From Hydrogenophilaceae bacterium (GTDB taxonomy: Bacteria > Pseudomonadota > Gammaproteobacteria > Burkholderiales > Thiobacillaceae), in the NCBI GenBank assembly GCA_024709485.1, contig JANJWO010000067.1, positions 24,121 to 88,120 of the forward strand: 64,000 bases of DNA, read 5' to 3'. The notes under the pieces are model-generated. The model searched no databases and was not told where the DNA came from. It worked only from the letters and a program-made list of their open reading frames with translations. The position numbers were made by a program, and so were the translations under genes. The first letter of the stretch is position 1, and each line of letters begins with the position of its first letter. Shown piece by piece: positions 1 to 9,298 of this stretch.

Positions 1-1065
1 GGCCTCAGCCAGCGACCACTCCTTGAGCGGCAGGCCAGCATAGTCCTGGATGACCTCCTGCAGCCCCTGGCGAAACTCCGCCCGATCCATTACACCCGCG
101 AGCAGGCCCAGATCCAGCGCCGCATCCAGCATCCATTCGCTGTCCTGATGCACGAAGGCGAGCAGGAAGGCCGCCAGATTGCGGCGCGTGGCCGGATCGA
201 GCGCGCCGACGATACCGAAGTCGTGGAAGCATATTTTCCCGTCGTCCATGATGAACAGGTTGCCGGGGTGAGGATCGCCGTGGAACACGCCCATGACGAA
301 CAACTGCTGCAGATAGGCCTCGACCAGGGCCTGCGCAAGTCGTGGGCCCTCGGCGCACAGCGTGGGGTCGTCCACACGGCGACCGCCGCTCATTTCCTGC
401 ACCAGAACCGATTCCGAATAGAGCTCATCGATCACCGCAGGAACATGCACCGTCTCCGAACCCCGAAAAGCCTCGGCGAAGCGCAGGGTGTTGCGTGCCT
501 CGCGGCGGAAATCGGTCTCTTTGCGCAGATTAGCCCAGATTTCGTCGACCAGGGTGAGCGGTTCATAGCGCCGCAGCCGCGGCAGCATCGCAAGCAACAC
601 GCTCAGCACGCCGCGCAGCAAGCGCATGTCACGGTCGATTTCCGCCTTGATGTAGGGCCGGCGTATCTTCACCACCACCTGCCGCCCGTCGTGCAGGCGG
701 GCCTTGTGCACCTGCGCGATGGACGCAGCCGCCAGCGGGCGTGTATCGAATTCGGCGAACAATTCGGCTATGGGTTTCCCCAATGCTAGTTCGACCTCGC
801 GCCGCGCTGCCTCACCGGGAAATGACGCGACATGGTCTTGCAGGCTTTGCAATGCACGGATGTACTCGTCAGGCAGAAGGTCGCGGTGCAGGCTCAACCC
901 CTGACCGAGCTTCACGAACGTCGTACCGAGCCGTTCGACCGTGCGGCACAGCCGCTGCGCCGGCGTTACCGTTGGGCGCCACAGATGCAGGTGCACCAGC
1001 AGCCACCACAACAGATAAGCGCAGACTGCGAAGCCGATCTGGAACAGTCGTTTCAGGCCATACAC
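1..1065 (-). CDS. ABC1/UbiB-family atypical kinase, C-terminus cut by window edge
   Basis: The first 355 codons of an AarF/ABC1/UbiB-type protein are visible; the gene runs off the left edge. These membrane-associated atypical kinases/ATPases support ubiquinone biosynthesis or lipid and redox homeostasis. Seen in order: an N-terminal hydrophobic helix, the family KxGQ motif (KLGQG), the alanine-rich nucleotide loop (PLAAASIAQVHKA), the VVVKI lysine, the HGDPHPGN catalytic segment and a DFG metal-binding motif. The start is GTG at 1065, because the ATG at 1061 runs straight into a stop and AAGGAG lies 5 nt before the GTG. It is the last visible gene of a minus-strand run that also holds cfa and DUF1622, so a stress-related copy rather than the housekeeping ubiB is possible. 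The family is certain; the exact substrate is not. Confidence 0.9.
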   Translation of the reverse strand, partial: MYGLKRLFQIGFAVCAYLLWWLLVHLHLWRPTVTPAQRLCRTVERLGTTFVKLGQGLSLHRDLLPDEYIRALQSLQDHVASFPGEAARREVELALGKPIAELFAEFDTRPLAAASIAQVHKARLHDGRQVVVKIRRPYIKAEIDRDMRLLRGVLSVLLAMLPRLRRYEPLTLVDEIWANLRKETDFRREARNTLRFAEAFRGSETVHVPAVIDELYSESVLVQEMSGGRRVDDPTLCAEGPRLAQALVEAYLQQLFVMGVFHGDPHPGNLFIMDDGKICFHDFGIVGALDPATRRNLAAFLLAFVHQDSEWMLDAALDLGLLAGVMDRAEFRQGLQEVIQDYAGLPLKEWSLAEA

Positions 1066-1115
1066 AATGTCTCCTTATCCAGACGCTCGCCGCTCCCCGT
1101 CGAGCGTTGCCCGGT

Positions 1116-1595
1116 TCATGGATTGGAACAGTCGGGTCGCTCGGCTTCCTCGAGCGCCAAGGCGTTCATCTCGATCAGCATGCGCACCTGCTCTCCGAGA
1201 AGCCGTGTCCGGTGCCGCAGGTCGCTGTCGCTCACCATCCGGCCACGGGCGAGATACTGCTGCATCTGTTCTTCCATCGCGAGGGCCCGATCCATGCTGT
1301 CACGCACGCGTTCCAGATGCGGTTTAAGGGTGGCTTGCCGCTCGCGGCGACAAAGCTCGCGAAAGCGATTCATCGCCTCGCGCAGGGCGACGAGGTCTGC
1401 TCGGAAGCGGTTCATCTCGTGCTCCATCGCGGTGTACGATTGCAATCTCGGCTTGTGCTCAACCGCTTGCGGCCAGATCGGCGGAGCGAGCGCGACGGCG
1501 AGCGCAAAGCCCGCCGCCGTGCCCCAGCCTGCGAGCGGCCGTCTCGTGCGGCCTTCGGGCTGTCGGCCCGAGGTGATCCAGTTACTCTGCTTCAT
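1116..1595 (-). CDS. hypothetical membrane-anchored coiled-coil protein
   Basis: A 159-residue protein of unknown function. One hydrophobic stretch near residues 25-42 looks like a membrane anchor. The remainder is highly charged and helical, with heptad-like spacing around residues 55-150, which suggests a coiled coil. The ATG at 1595 lies 14 nt inside the end of the upstream cfa-like gene, so the two are probably translationally coupled. No catalytic motif is visible. Context (CFA synthase, DUF1622, ABC1 kinase) hints at envelope maintenance, but that is inference only. Confidence 0.7.
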   Translation of the reverse strand: MKQSNWITSGRQPEGRTRRPLAGWGTAAGFALAVALAPPIWPQAVEHKPRLQSYTAMEHEMNRFRADLVALREAMNRFRELCRRERQATLKPHLERVRDSMDRALAMEEQMQQYLARGRMVSDSDLRHRTRLLGEQVRMLIEMNALALEEAERPDCSNP

Positions 1596-2940
1596 CGCCC
1601 TTGCCCTCAGTGCGCGAGCGATAAATATCCCGGCGCGTCAGCGGAACCGGATGCGGGCCGCGGGCGCGGCGGGCTGCCAGAATCTGATAGACGCCGACGT
1701 CACCCGCCTCGAAGGACAAGGCGCAGGCCGCCATATAAAGACGCCAGACACGGTAGGTCGGCTCGGAGATGCACTGCAATGCATCGTCCCGACAGTCTTC
1801 CAGGCGCTGCACCCAATGCCGCAGGGTCAGGGCGTAATGGGGCCGCAACGCCTCCACGTCCAGAATCTCGAAACCGGAGCGCTCCATCGCACGCTGCACG
1901 TTGCTTACCGTATCCAGTTCGCCGTCGGGGAAGATGTAACGATTGATAAAGCGGGTCGACACGCTGCGCTTCCAGCCCTCGGTGTCATGGGTGATGCCGT
2001 GGTTGAGGAACAGCCCGCCTGGTTTCAGCAGATGCCGGGCCGCGCCGAAGTAGACAGGGAAATTGCCGATTCCGACGTGCTCGAACATGCCGACGCTGAC
2101 GATCTTGTCGAACTCGGCCTCGCCCGCCAGGTCGCGGTAATCCCTGAGTTCCACACTGACCCGGTCCTCCAGGCCCTGTTCGGCGATCGCGCGCCGGCAA
2201 TGCTCGTACTGGTTGCGGCTCAGGGTGATGCCGTGGGCGCTTACGCCGTAATACACGGCCGCCCAGCGGATCAGCGCGCCCCAGCCGCAGCCGATGTCGA
2301 GCAGGCGTTCGCCGGGCGCAAGCCGCAGCTTGCGGCAGAGGTGATCGAGCTTATTGCGCTGCGCCTGCTCCAGGCCGTCGTCCGCTTCCTCGAAATAGGC
2401 GCAGGAATAGACCATCCGCTCGTCCAGCCACAGCCGATAGAAGTCGTCGGAAACGTCGTAGTGGAAGGCAATGGCCTGGCGGTCGCGTCGCCTGGAATAC
2501 TTGCCCGCCAGGCGGGTGAACAGGGATGCGCGCCAGGCTGGCGAAGCCCTGCCTGTGTCTTCATCCACAGAGCTCCCCAACAAAAGCGCTGCGGAAAGGA
2601 AGGCCGCCTTCTCGGCGGCGGACAGGCGCAGGGATTGCAGATAGTCCTTGAGTTGCAGGACTGCGTAGAGATTTCCTTCCACGTCCACTTTCCCAAGAAA
2701 ATAGGCTTCGGCCAGACGCAACGGATTGCGATACAGGATCAATTCACGCAAGGGGCGGGGTTCCCGGAAGACGAGGGTGAATTCGGGCGCGCCGTCACAG
2801 GAGGCAAGCGTTTGGCCGTTCCACAAACGTACCGCCATGTTGCCGGGATAATCCCGGAACACGCGCCGCACGATGCCCGCCGCGCGTTCTGCGCCGGCAT
2901 TGGCAGATAACGGCGGGATGACACGATTGCCCTGTCTCAT
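1582..2940 (-). CDS. cfa: cyclopropane-fatty-acyl-phospholipid synthase family methyltransferase
   Basis: A 452-residue SAM-dependent methyltransferase of the CFA synthase family, which adds a methylene bridge to unsaturated acyl chains of membrane phospholipids. The N-terminal part (about 1-140) resembles the lipid-binding region. The catalytic part contains FHYDVSDDFY, YSCAYF, the SAM-binding LLDIGCGWG, GITLSRNQY and the SVGMFEHVG segment typical of CFA synthases. The frame stays open much further upstream, but ATG 2940 is preferred: it overlaps the stop of the DUF1622 gene as ATGA, and the upstream sequence is only that gene in another frame. CFA formation is a known membrane response to acid and other stress, which fits the island. 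Close paralogues act on other lipids, so the substrate is inferred. Confidence 0.92.
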   Translation of the reverse strand: MRQGNRVIPPLSANAGAERAAGIVRRVFRDYPGNMAVRLWNGQTLASCDGAPEFTLVFREPRPLRELILYRNPLRLAEAYFLGKVDVEGNLYAVLQLKDYLQSLRLSAAEKAAFLSAALLLGSSVDEDTGRASPAWRASLFTRLAGKYSRRRDRQAIAFHYDVSDDFYRLWLDERMVYSCAYFEEADDGLEQAQRNKLDHLCRKLRLAPGERLLDIGCGWGALIRWAAVYYGVSAHGITLSRNQYEHCRRAIAEQGLEDRVSVELRDYRDLAGEAEFDKIVSVGMFEHVGIGNFPVYFGAARHLLKPGGLFLNHGITHDTEGWKRSVSTRFINRYIFPDGELDTVSNVQRAMERSGFEILDVEALRPHYALTLRHWVQRLEDCRDDALQCISEPTYRVWRLYMAACALSFEAGDVGVYQILAARRARGPHPVPLTRRDIYRSRTEGKGDEAE

Positions 2941-3290
2941 ACGCTGCCCTGTTTCGCTCCCCGGCTCAACTCCAGGTTCATGAAATAGACGATCACCGTG
3001 CGGATCACCACGATGCCGCCGAGGATCGCCAGCGAGTTCCAGGTCGGCACCACGATGGTCTGCACGATGTCGCCGGCCAGGAAGAATTCGAGTCCAAGCA
3101 CCATCTTCTCGCCCATCGCGAGGCGGATGGCACCCAGATCCTTGCGCATCGTGCGCTGCGTCGCCAACGACCAGCCGCGCTGCGCCAAGCCCATGAACGC
3201 TTCCAGGACGCCCCACAACACCACGACGATGCCTAGGGCCTCGATCCAGGGAACGACGTAACCCACCCATTGAACCAGCAGTTCATGCAT
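2937..3290 (-). CDS. DUF1622 family membrane protein
   Basis: A 117-residue integral membrane protein with hydrophobic segments at about residues 15-35, 60-78 and 85-105. The middle segment around GEKMVLGLEFFLAGDIV is characteristic of the DUF1622 family, whose function is unknown. It ends in a 4-nt ATGA overlap with the cfa-like gene downstream, so the two are very likely co-translated. The ATG at 3290 gives the normal family length. Confidence 0.85.
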   Translation of the reverse strand: MHELLVQWVGYVVPWIEALGIVVVLWGVLEAFMGLAQRGWSLATQRTMRKDLGAIRLAMGEKMVLGLEFFLAGDIVQTIVVPTWNSLAILGGIVVIRTVIVYFMNLELSRGAKQGSV

Positions 3291-3378
3291 GGCTCATCCC
3301 GAGATCGAAGCCGAAACTATCGACGGAAAGCTTGCTCCATCCGCGCGCAGCGCGCGAATCCCGTGCGTGCGCATCGCG

Positions 3379-3639
3379 TTACCCCTCCGCCCAGTGGCGC
3401 TTGAGCGCGTTGTAGATCGGCACATACACCATCCCTGCGTACACGCCGTAGAGGAAGCTTTCGGCCAGCCCGAGCAGGAAGCCCCACCAGGTTAGCCATT
3501 TGAACGCCGGCAATATCTGCTCAAGGAACACGTGCATGTGCAGGCTCTGCGGCGTGACCAGGCCATAGATCACGCACACCACGAAAGTGACCGCACCCCA
3601 CAGCCCGAGCGCCCAGGAAACGAGCTTGATGTTCAGCAT
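3379..3639 (-). CDS. DUF5676-like small membrane protein
   Basis: An 86-residue protein with two clear membrane helices (about 8-28 and 50-72) and the layout of DUF5676 family proteins. The frame is open to 3843, but ATG 3639 is chosen because AAGGAG precedes it by 7 nt and the upstream part only shadows the DUF2933 gene. It follows the DUF2933 gene by 11 nt. A second DUF5676-like gene lies next to the copper ATPase at 16689-17000, so the island carries the family twice. Function unknown. Confidence 0.72.
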   Translation of the reverse strand: MLNIKLVSWALGLWGAVTFVVCVIYGLVTPQSLHMHVFLEQILPAFKWLTWWGFLLGLAESFLYGVYAGMVYVPIYNALKRHWAEG

Positions 3640-3650
3640 GACGGTTCTCC

Positions 3651-3836
3651 TTAGTGTTGATGGCCTTGCGGCCGCTGCTTGCCAGACTTCTTCTCTCCGC
3701 CCGCAGGTTCCTGCTCGTCCCTGCCGCCGCAGCCGCCATGGCCGCCGCCCCCATGGCCGCCGTGGCCGAACAGATGCATGCCGATGAACAGGATGAAGAA
3801 CACTACCCAAATCCAGTTCTGCGCCAACCAGTCCAT
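3651..3836 (-). CDS. DUF2933-like small Gly/His-rich membrane protein
   Basis: A 61-residue protein with one N-terminal membrane helix (about 4-22) followed by a run of Gly-His-Gly repeats and a charged tail, the signature of DUF2933 proteins. The His-rich stretch could bind metal ions, but that is inference. It sits between the YHS-domain gene and the DUF5676 gene. A second DUF2933-like gene occurs at 11690-11881. Confidence 0.75.
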   Translation of the reverse strand: MDWLAQNWIWVVFFILFIGMHLFGHGGHGGGGHGGCGGRDEQEPAGGEKKSGKQRPQGHQH

Positions 3837-3882
3837 GATTCACCTCCTTGGCTTACCGCCATTCATTGATGATCGATCCCGA

Positions 3883-4368
3883 CTAACCATGCCCATGACG
3901 CGGATGCACTTCAAGGTTCTCCACTTCGCATTCCTCCATGTAATGCACGAAACCCCGGCGCAAGCGCTCCGCCCAGCCTTCGCCAAGCTTCGCACCCACC
4001 TCCTCCATCTTCGCTTCGAGCTGATCCGCCGTGGCCTGCAGCAGGTCGTAGGTGATGGTCACCAAGTTGTCGACCCGGATATCTACCGTCTTCACCCCCA
4101 TCATGGCGCCCAATGCCTCGGCCAGGACGGCAGCCTGCTGTGGGGAAATTGGCATCTCGAGCTGGAAACGCCTGCGCTTGAGCAGTTCCTCCCCCTTCTG
4201 CCTGGGCGCTTTCTCGCCGGGCACACCGATATAGAGGTGGGGGTTGGCGATGAAACGCTGCCGGCATTGCTCCGAGCAGAAGGCATAGTGGATTCCCTCA
4301 TACACCGTTTCGAGCTGTGTCGGGGCGACATCCATGCCGCAAACCGGATCCTTGACCATGACACTCAT
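3883..4368 (-). CDS. YHS-domain protein with C-terminal extension
   Basis: A 161-residue protein. Residues about 1-50 form a YHS domain with the metal-site signature KDPVCGM followed by FCSEQCRQRF; YHS domains are small Cys-rich modules found in Cu/Ag ATPases and related metal proteins. The rest (about 60-145) is a charged helical-plus-strand region I cannot assign, ending in a His-rich tail. ATG 4368 is preferred over ATG 4374: the Shine-Dalgarno GGAGA abuts 4374 but is correctly spaced (about 6 nt) from 4368. That site overlaps the stop codon of the Fe-S protein gene, implying coupled translation. Confidence 0.82.
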   Translation of the reverse strand: MSVMVKDPVCGMDVAPTQLETVYEGIHYAFCSEQCRQRFIANPHLYIGVPGEKAPRQKGEELLKRRRFQLEMPISPQQAAVLAEALGAMMGVKTVDIRVDNLVTITYDLLQATADQLEAKMEEVGAKLGEGWAERLRRGFVHYMEECEVENLEVHPRHGHG

Positions 4369-4379
4369 CGACATTCTCC

Positions 4380-5117
4380 TCATCCCATCAATCCCTGGTA
4401 GTGCACGCCGGTATTCAGATTCAGATCGGCGCGGATCTGTTTTGAAGGCCGGGCCAGCAGGCGCTTGCTGATCTCGCTGTCGGGATCGTTCATATCCCCG
4501 AACAGGATGGCTTGATGCCCTGCCCGCAGGCAGGCCTCGGCGCAGGCGGTGATACCGTCGCCGCGATCCACCTTGTGCACGCACAGCGTGCAGGACTCGA
4601 CCGTGCCGATGCCGCGAGGCGCGTAGGCTTTCTGTTCGTGAGTCTCCTCGTGGACAAACGAGCGCGCCTTGTAGGGGCAGGCCATCATGCAATAGCGGCA
4701 GCCGATGCAGATGTGCTTGTCTACGAGCACGATGCCGTCGTCGCGCCGGAAGGAAGCGCCGGTGGGACAAACGTCCACGCAGGGGGGAAACTCGCAGTGC
4801 TGGCACATGACGGGGAAGCCCTGCGTACGTCCATTCCGTTTGTCCGTAATGCGTATCTTGCGGATCCACTGTGCGTCCGTTTCGGGCTTGCCATGCCCCC
4901 AGACACCGTTCTCAGTGAAACAGGCATCGACACAGGCAGTGCAGCCATCCGCGCACTGGTCCACGTCGATCAACAGTCCCCAGCGTTGCAGGCTGGAGGC
5001 CGCTTCCTCGGGAGAGCGCGCCTGGGCAAGTTCGACCAAATTCAGGCCAGGTAGCAGGGCGGCGGTGGCGGCAGCGCCACCGACCAGACCCAGAAAATCA
5101 CGTCGGTTCAGGCTCAT
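4380..5117 (-). CDS. Tat-exported four-cluster ferredoxin-like protein (DsrO/HybA/NrfC type)
   Basis: A 245-residue periplasmic electron carrier. It starts with a twin-arginine signal (NRRDFLGLVGG) and then shows several 4Fe-4S cysteine groups: CADGCTACVDAC, CQHCEFPPCVDVCP, CIGCRYCMMACP and a final CTLC...CAEAC set. This is the layout of the iron-sulfur subunits that sit between a membrane quinone-linked subunit and a molybdopterin or sulfur enzyme. No NrfD-like membrane partner and no catalytic subunit lie next to it, so it is an orphan here. The neighbours are the YHS protein (overlapping translation signals) and glgP. The electron-transfer role is established for the family; the partner is unknown. 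Confidence 0.85.
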   Translation of the reverse strand: MSLNRRDFLGLVGGAAATAALLPGLNLVELAQARSPEEAASSLQRWGLLIDVDQCADGCTACVDACFTENGVWGHGKPETDAQWIRKIRITDKRNGRTQGFPVMCQHCEFPPCVDVCPTGASFRRDDGIVLVDKHICIGCRYCMMACPYKARSFVHEETHEQKAYAPRGIGTVESCTLCVHKVDRGDGITACAEACLRAGHQAILFGDMNDPDSEISKRLLARPSKQIRADLNLNTGVHYQGLMG

Positions 5118-5174
5118 GGGATTGGCTCCTTGGCAACAATGCAGGCAACAGGCATCGGCTTTCCTGCGCGCGGT

Positions 5175-6881
5175 TCATCGGATGTAGGCCTCGGCCGCAT
5201 AGCGCCGCATCATGCGGTGGCTGTTGAAGTAGGACGCGTTCTTGCTGATTGCGCCTTGCATGACCCGGATCCAGCCATCCGGGACATGCTGGTTGTCATA
5301 GAAAAGCGGCAGCACGACCTGTTCAAGCTTGTCGTACAGCGCGCGTGCATCGCCGTCATCCGTGCCCGTGGCATTGCCTATCGCCCATCCGGTTACGCCC
5401 TCGATACAGCCTTCGATCCACCAGCCATCCAGTATCGACAGGCTCGGCACGCCATTGAACGCGGCCTTCATGCCGCTGGTGCCGGAAGCCTCCTGGGGAC
5501 GCAGCGGCGTGTTGAGCCAGATGTCGGCGCCGGCCACCAGCGCCTGCGCGGTCTCCATGTCGTAGTCGGGCAGATAGACCACCGGGACGATGCCTTCGAG
5601 TGCGCGCGCCTGGCCATGCAACTGCTCGATCAGGCGTTTGCCGCCTTCGTCGCGCGGATGTGCCTTGCCAGCGAGGACGATCTGGATCGCCCGTTGCCGA
5701 GCGATCGCCTTGAGACGCTCAAGATCGGCAAACAACAGATCGGGACGTTTGTATGCCGTCATGCGCCTGGCGAAGCCGAGGGTTGCCACGTCCGGGTTCA
5801 GGCTGATTCCGGTACGCGCGAGCACGCGCTCTATCAGCGCCTGCTTCGCCTTGGCGTGCGCCTCCTCGATATCGGTGGCTGGGATGCAGCAGTCGGTGCG
5901 CATGAGCTGCTCGGGCTCGTGGCACCAGCTCGGCAGGTAATGGTCGTAGAGCTTGCGGAAGGGCTCGCTGGTCCAGATGTAAGGGTGCACACCATTGGTG
6001 ACGGCGTGCACTTGGTAGCCGGGGAACATCGTGTTCGAGATTTCGGCGTGGCGCTTGGCCACGCCGTTCACGTACTCGCTCAGGTTGAGCGCGAGCCGCG
6101 TCATGTTGAGGCTGTCCTCGCCCGCTAGATGCTTGAGCGTCGCTAGATCGACGACGTTGCCGAGCACACGCTGCACCAGCGCGTAGGGAAAACGGTCGTG
6201 GCCGGCCTCGACCGGTGTATGGGTGGTGAAGTTGCACTGCTCACGCACTCGCGGCAGGTCGTAAGGCGTCTCGCCGGGGCGCAGTTCTCCGGGCGGATAT
6301 GCGTAGCGCCGCAGCAATTCGAGGCCGAGCAGCGCAGAGTGGCCCTCGTTCATGTGGTATTGGCGGATTCTGAAACCGAGCGCCTGCAGCAGGCGCACCC
6401 CCCCGATGCCTAGCACAATCTCCTGCTTGAGCCGGTAGGTTTCGTCGCCGCCGTACAGGGTATGAGTGATCTCGCGGTCCTCCGGCCGGTTCTCGTCCAG
6501 GTCGGTGTCGAGCAGCAGCACCGGCTGGCGCCCGCCGAGGTAGCCATCTAGCACATACAGCCAGGCGCCAACCCATACCGCACGCCCTTCGATCGACACG
6601 GCGATCTTGGCATCCAGGGGCTGGGCCCAGCCTTGTGGTTCCCACATGGCCGGGTGTTCCACCTGCCGACCCTGCGCATCGATCTCCTGGCGGAAATAGC
6701 CGGCGCGGGAGACCAGGCTCACCGCCACCAGCGGCAACACGAGATCGGCGGCGGAGCGCACAGTGTCGCCGGCCAGCACGCCCAGCCCGCCCGAGTAGGT
6801 CGGGATTTCGTTGCGCAGTGCGATCTCCATGGAGAAGTAGGCGACGCGCGGTTCGTGGGTGAATTCGTCGAGCATGGTCAT
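5175..6881 (-). CDS. glgP: alpha-glucan (glycogen) phosphorylase
   Basis: A 568-residue GT35-family phosphorylase of the short type, which releases glucose-1-phosphate from glycogen or other alpha-1,4-glucans using phosphate and PLP. Visible motifs include [10 protein letters not shown] at the N-terminus, the glucan and phosphate-binding region with [37 protein letters not shown], and the PLP-lysine segment [17 protein letters not shown] 6881 overlaps the xfp stop as ATGA; the in-frame ATG at 6875 has better spacing from GGAAAG and is the alternative. It is the last gene of the ackA-xfp-glgP operon, so its product can feed the phosphoketolase route after conversion to fructose-6-phosphate. 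Confidence 0.93.
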   Translation of the reverse strand: MTMLDEFTHEPRVAYFSMEIALRNEIPTYSGGLGVLAGDTVRSAADLVLPLVAVSLVSRAGYFRQEIDAQGRQVEHPAMWEPQGWAQPLDAKIAVSIEGRAVWVGAWLYVLDGYLGGRQPVLLLDTDLDENRPEDREITHTLYGGDETYRLKQEIVLGIGGVRLLQALGFRIRQYHMNEGHSALLGLELLRRYAYPPGELRPGETPYDLPRVREQCNFTTHTPVEAGHDRFPYALVQRVLGNVVDLATLKHLAGEDSLNMTRLALNLSEYVNGVAKRHAEISNTMFPGYQVHAVTNGVHPYIWTSEPFRKLYDHYLPSWCHEPEQLMRTDCCIPATDIEEAHAKAKQALIERVLARTGISLNPDVATLGFARRMTAYKRPDLLFADLERLKAIARQRAIQIVLAGKAHPRDEGGKRLIEQLHGQARALEGIVPVVYLPDYDMETAQALVAGADIWLNTPLRPQEASGTSGMKAAFNGVPSLSILDGWWIEGCIEGVTGWAIGNATGTDDGDARALYDKLEQVVLPLFYDNQHVPDGWIRVMQGAISKNASYFNSHRMMRRYAAEAYIR

Positions 6882-9298
6882 CTTTCCGCGCCCCGGGCTT
6901 CCGCACCTGCCGCAGGCCATTTCCACTCGAGTATCTCCGGCATGTCCTGACCGTGGCGTTCGATGTACTGGCGGTGCTCGATGAGCTTGTCGCGCATCAG
7001 TTGCCTGAGGTGCGCGGCCTTGTAGCCGAGCTTGGGCAGGCGGTCGATCACGTCGATGACCAGATGGAAGCGGTCGAGGTCATTGAGCACCGCCATGTCG
7101 AACGGCGTGGTGGTGCTGCCCTCCTCCTTGTAGCCGCGCACATGCAGGTTCTGGTGATTGGTGCGGCGATACGTGAGCCGGTGAATCAGCCAGGGATAGC
7201 CGTGGTAGGCGAAGATGACCGGCTTGCCGGTGGTGAACAGCCCGTCGAACTCCCGGTCCGCGAGCCCGTGCGGATGCTCCTCCCGGGGCTGGAGCGTCAT
7301 CAGGTCGACGACGTTCACCACGCGCACCTTGAGATCGGGAAGATGCCGGCGCAGCAGATCGACCGCCGCGAGCACCTCGAGCGTCGGCACATCGCCGGCG
7401 CAGGCCATCACCACATCCGGTTCGCCGTCGGCGTCGCTGCTCGCCCATTCGAAGAGGCCGATCCCGGCCTCGCAGTGCTTGATGGCGGCATCCATGCCGA
7501 GCCACTGCGGCTGCTCGTTCTTGCCGGCAACGATGACGTTCACCAGATGACGCGAGCGCAGGCAGCAATCGGTGACGCAAAGCAGCGTGTTGGCATCCGG
7601 CGGCAGGTAGACGCGGATGATGTCGGCCTTCTTGTTGACCACGTGGTCGATGAAGCCTGGATCCTGGTGCGAAAAACCGTTGTGGTCCTGACGCCAGACG
7701 TGCGAGGTCAACAGATAATTCAGCGAGGCGATCGGCCGCCGCCATGGGATCTCCTTACTCACCTTCAGCCACTTGGCGTGCTGGTTGAACATCGAGTCCA
7801 CGATGTGGATGAACGCCTCGTAGCACGAGAACAGCCCGTGCCGGCCGGTGAGCAGGTAGCCTTCGAGCCAGCCCTGGCAGGTATGCTCGGAGAGGATTTC
7901 CATGACGCGCCCGTCGGGGGCGAGATGGTCATCTTCGGGCAGGCGCTCCGCTATCCACGCGCGCCCGGTCGCCTCGAACAACGCACCGAGGCGGTTCGAC
8001 GCAGTCTCGTCCGGGCCGACCACGCGGAAGTTGCGCGCCTCGCTATTGAGCCGCATCACGTCACGCAGGAACTTGCCCAGGATGCGCGTCGGTTCGGCCA
8101 GCGCCTGCCCCGGTTGCGGAACGTCCACGGCGTAGTCGCGGAAATCGGGCAGCCGCAAGTCCCTGAGCAGTTGCCCGCCATTGGCGTGCGGGCTGGCGCC
8201 CATGCGGCGCGTTCCTTTGGGCGCGAGCGCCGCGAGCTCGGGCCTGAGCGCACCGCGTTCATCGAACAGCTCCTCGGGCCGGTAGCTCCGCATCCACTGT
8301 TCGAGGAGCTTCAGGTGCGCGGGCTTCTCCGCCAGCTCGCCGAACGGCACCTGGTGCGAACGCCAGCTGCCCTCGGTCTTCAGGCCGTCCACTTCCTTCG
8401 GGCCGGTCCAGCCCTTGGGGGTCTTGAGAATAATCATCGGCCAGCGCGGCCGTTCGACGTCGCCGCCTGCGCGCGCCGCTTGCCGGATCGCGCGGATCTC
8501 ACCGATCACGACATCGAGCGTCGCTGCCATCTGCTGGTGCATCGCCGCCGGCTCGTCGCCTTCGACGAAGTGCGGCCGGTAGCCGTAGCCCAGGATGAGG
8601 CTCTCCAGCTCGGCGCGCGGGATGCGCGCAAGCACCGTGGGGTTGGCGATCTTGTAGCCGTTCAGGTGCAGGATGGGCAGCACCGCGCCGTCGGAGGCCG
8701 GGTTGAGGAACTTGTTCGAATGCCAGGCGGCGGCCAGCGGCCCGGTCTCGGCCTCGCCGTCGCCCACGACACAGGCGACGATCAGCTCCGGGTTGTCGAA
8801 GGCGGCGCCGTAGGCGTGCGACAGGGAATAACCGAGTTCGCCGCCCTCGTGGATCGAGCCCGGGGTCTCGGCGGTGACGTGGCTGCCGACGCCGCCGGGA
8901 AAGGAAAACTGCCGGAACATCTGCCGCATGCCCTCGGCGTCGCGCCCGACGTTCGGATAGAACTCGCTGTAACTGCCCTCGAGCCAGGTGTTGGCGACCA
9001 GCGCCGGGCCGCCATGGCCAGGGCCGGCGACGTAGAGCACGCTGAGGTCATGTTTGTTGATGACACGGTTCAGGTGCACGTAGAGGAAATTGAGGCCGGG
9101 CGTGGTGCCCCAGTGGCCGAGCAGCCGGGGCTTCACGTGCGCGAGCGTGAGCGGCTCGCTGAGCAAGGGATTGTCGAGCAGATAAATCTGCCCGACCGAG
9201 AGATAGTTCGCCGCGCGCCACCAGGCATCCATCCGCTGCAACTCCTCGCCGGAGAGCGGACCGATTGCGGCTTTCGGGTGAAGTGCAGCATCGTTCAT
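6878..9298 (-). CDS. xfp: xylulose-5-phosphate/fructose-6-phosphate phosphoketolase
   Basis: An 806-residue TPP-dependent phosphoketolase that splits xylulose-5-P or fructose-6-P with phosphate, giving acetyl phosphate plus glyceraldehyde-3-P or erythrose-4-P. Motifs: [19 protein letters not shown] and the [12 protein letters not shown] region at the N-terminus, the TPP-binding [19 protein letters not shown], and the C-terminal phosphoketolase region with [15 protein letters not shown]. Length is normal for the family. ATG 9298 overlaps the ackA stop (ATGA) and is preceded by GGGGAGG; the open frame upstream of it is only ackA in another frame. The 4-nt overlaps on both sides show a tight operon. 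Confidence 0.96.
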   Translation of the reverse strand: MNDAALHPKAAIGPLSGEELQRMDAWWRAANYLSVGQIYLLDNPLLSEPLTLAHVKPRLLGHWGTTPGLNFLYVHLNRVINKHDLSVLYVAGPGHGGPALVANTWLEGSYSEFYPNVGRDAEGMRQMFRQFSFPGGVGSHVTAETPGSIHEGGELGYSLSHAYGAAFDNPELIVACVVGDGEAETGPLAAAWHSNKFLNPASDGAVLPILHLNGYKIANPTVLARIPRAELESLILGYGYRPHFVEGDEPAAMHQQMAATLDVVIGEIRAIRQAARAGGDVERPRWPMIILKTPKGWTGPKEVDGLKTEGSWRSHQVPFGELAEKPAHLKLLEQWMRSYRPEELFDERGALRPELAALAPKGTRRMGASPHANGGQLLRDLRLPDFRDYAVDVPQPGQALAEPTRILGKFLRDVMRLNSEARNFRVVGPDETASNRLGALFEATGRAWIAERLPEDDHLAPDGRVMEILSEHTCQGWLEGYLLTGRHGLFSCYEAFIHIVDSMFNQHAKWLKVSKEIPWRRPIASLNYLLTSHVWRQDHNGFSHQDPGFIDHVVNKKADIIRVYLPPDANTLLCVTDCCLRSRHLVNVIVAGKNEQPQWLGMDAAIKHCEAGIGLFEWASSDADGEPDVVMACAGDVPTLEVLAAVDLLRRHLPDLKVRVVNVVDLMTLQPREEHPHGLADREFDGLFTTGKPVIFAYHGYPWLIHRLTYRRTNHQNLHVRGYKEEGSTTTPFDMAVLNDLDRFHLVIDVIDRLPKLGYKAAHLRQLMRDKLIEHRQYIERHGQDMPEILEWKWPAAGAEARGAER

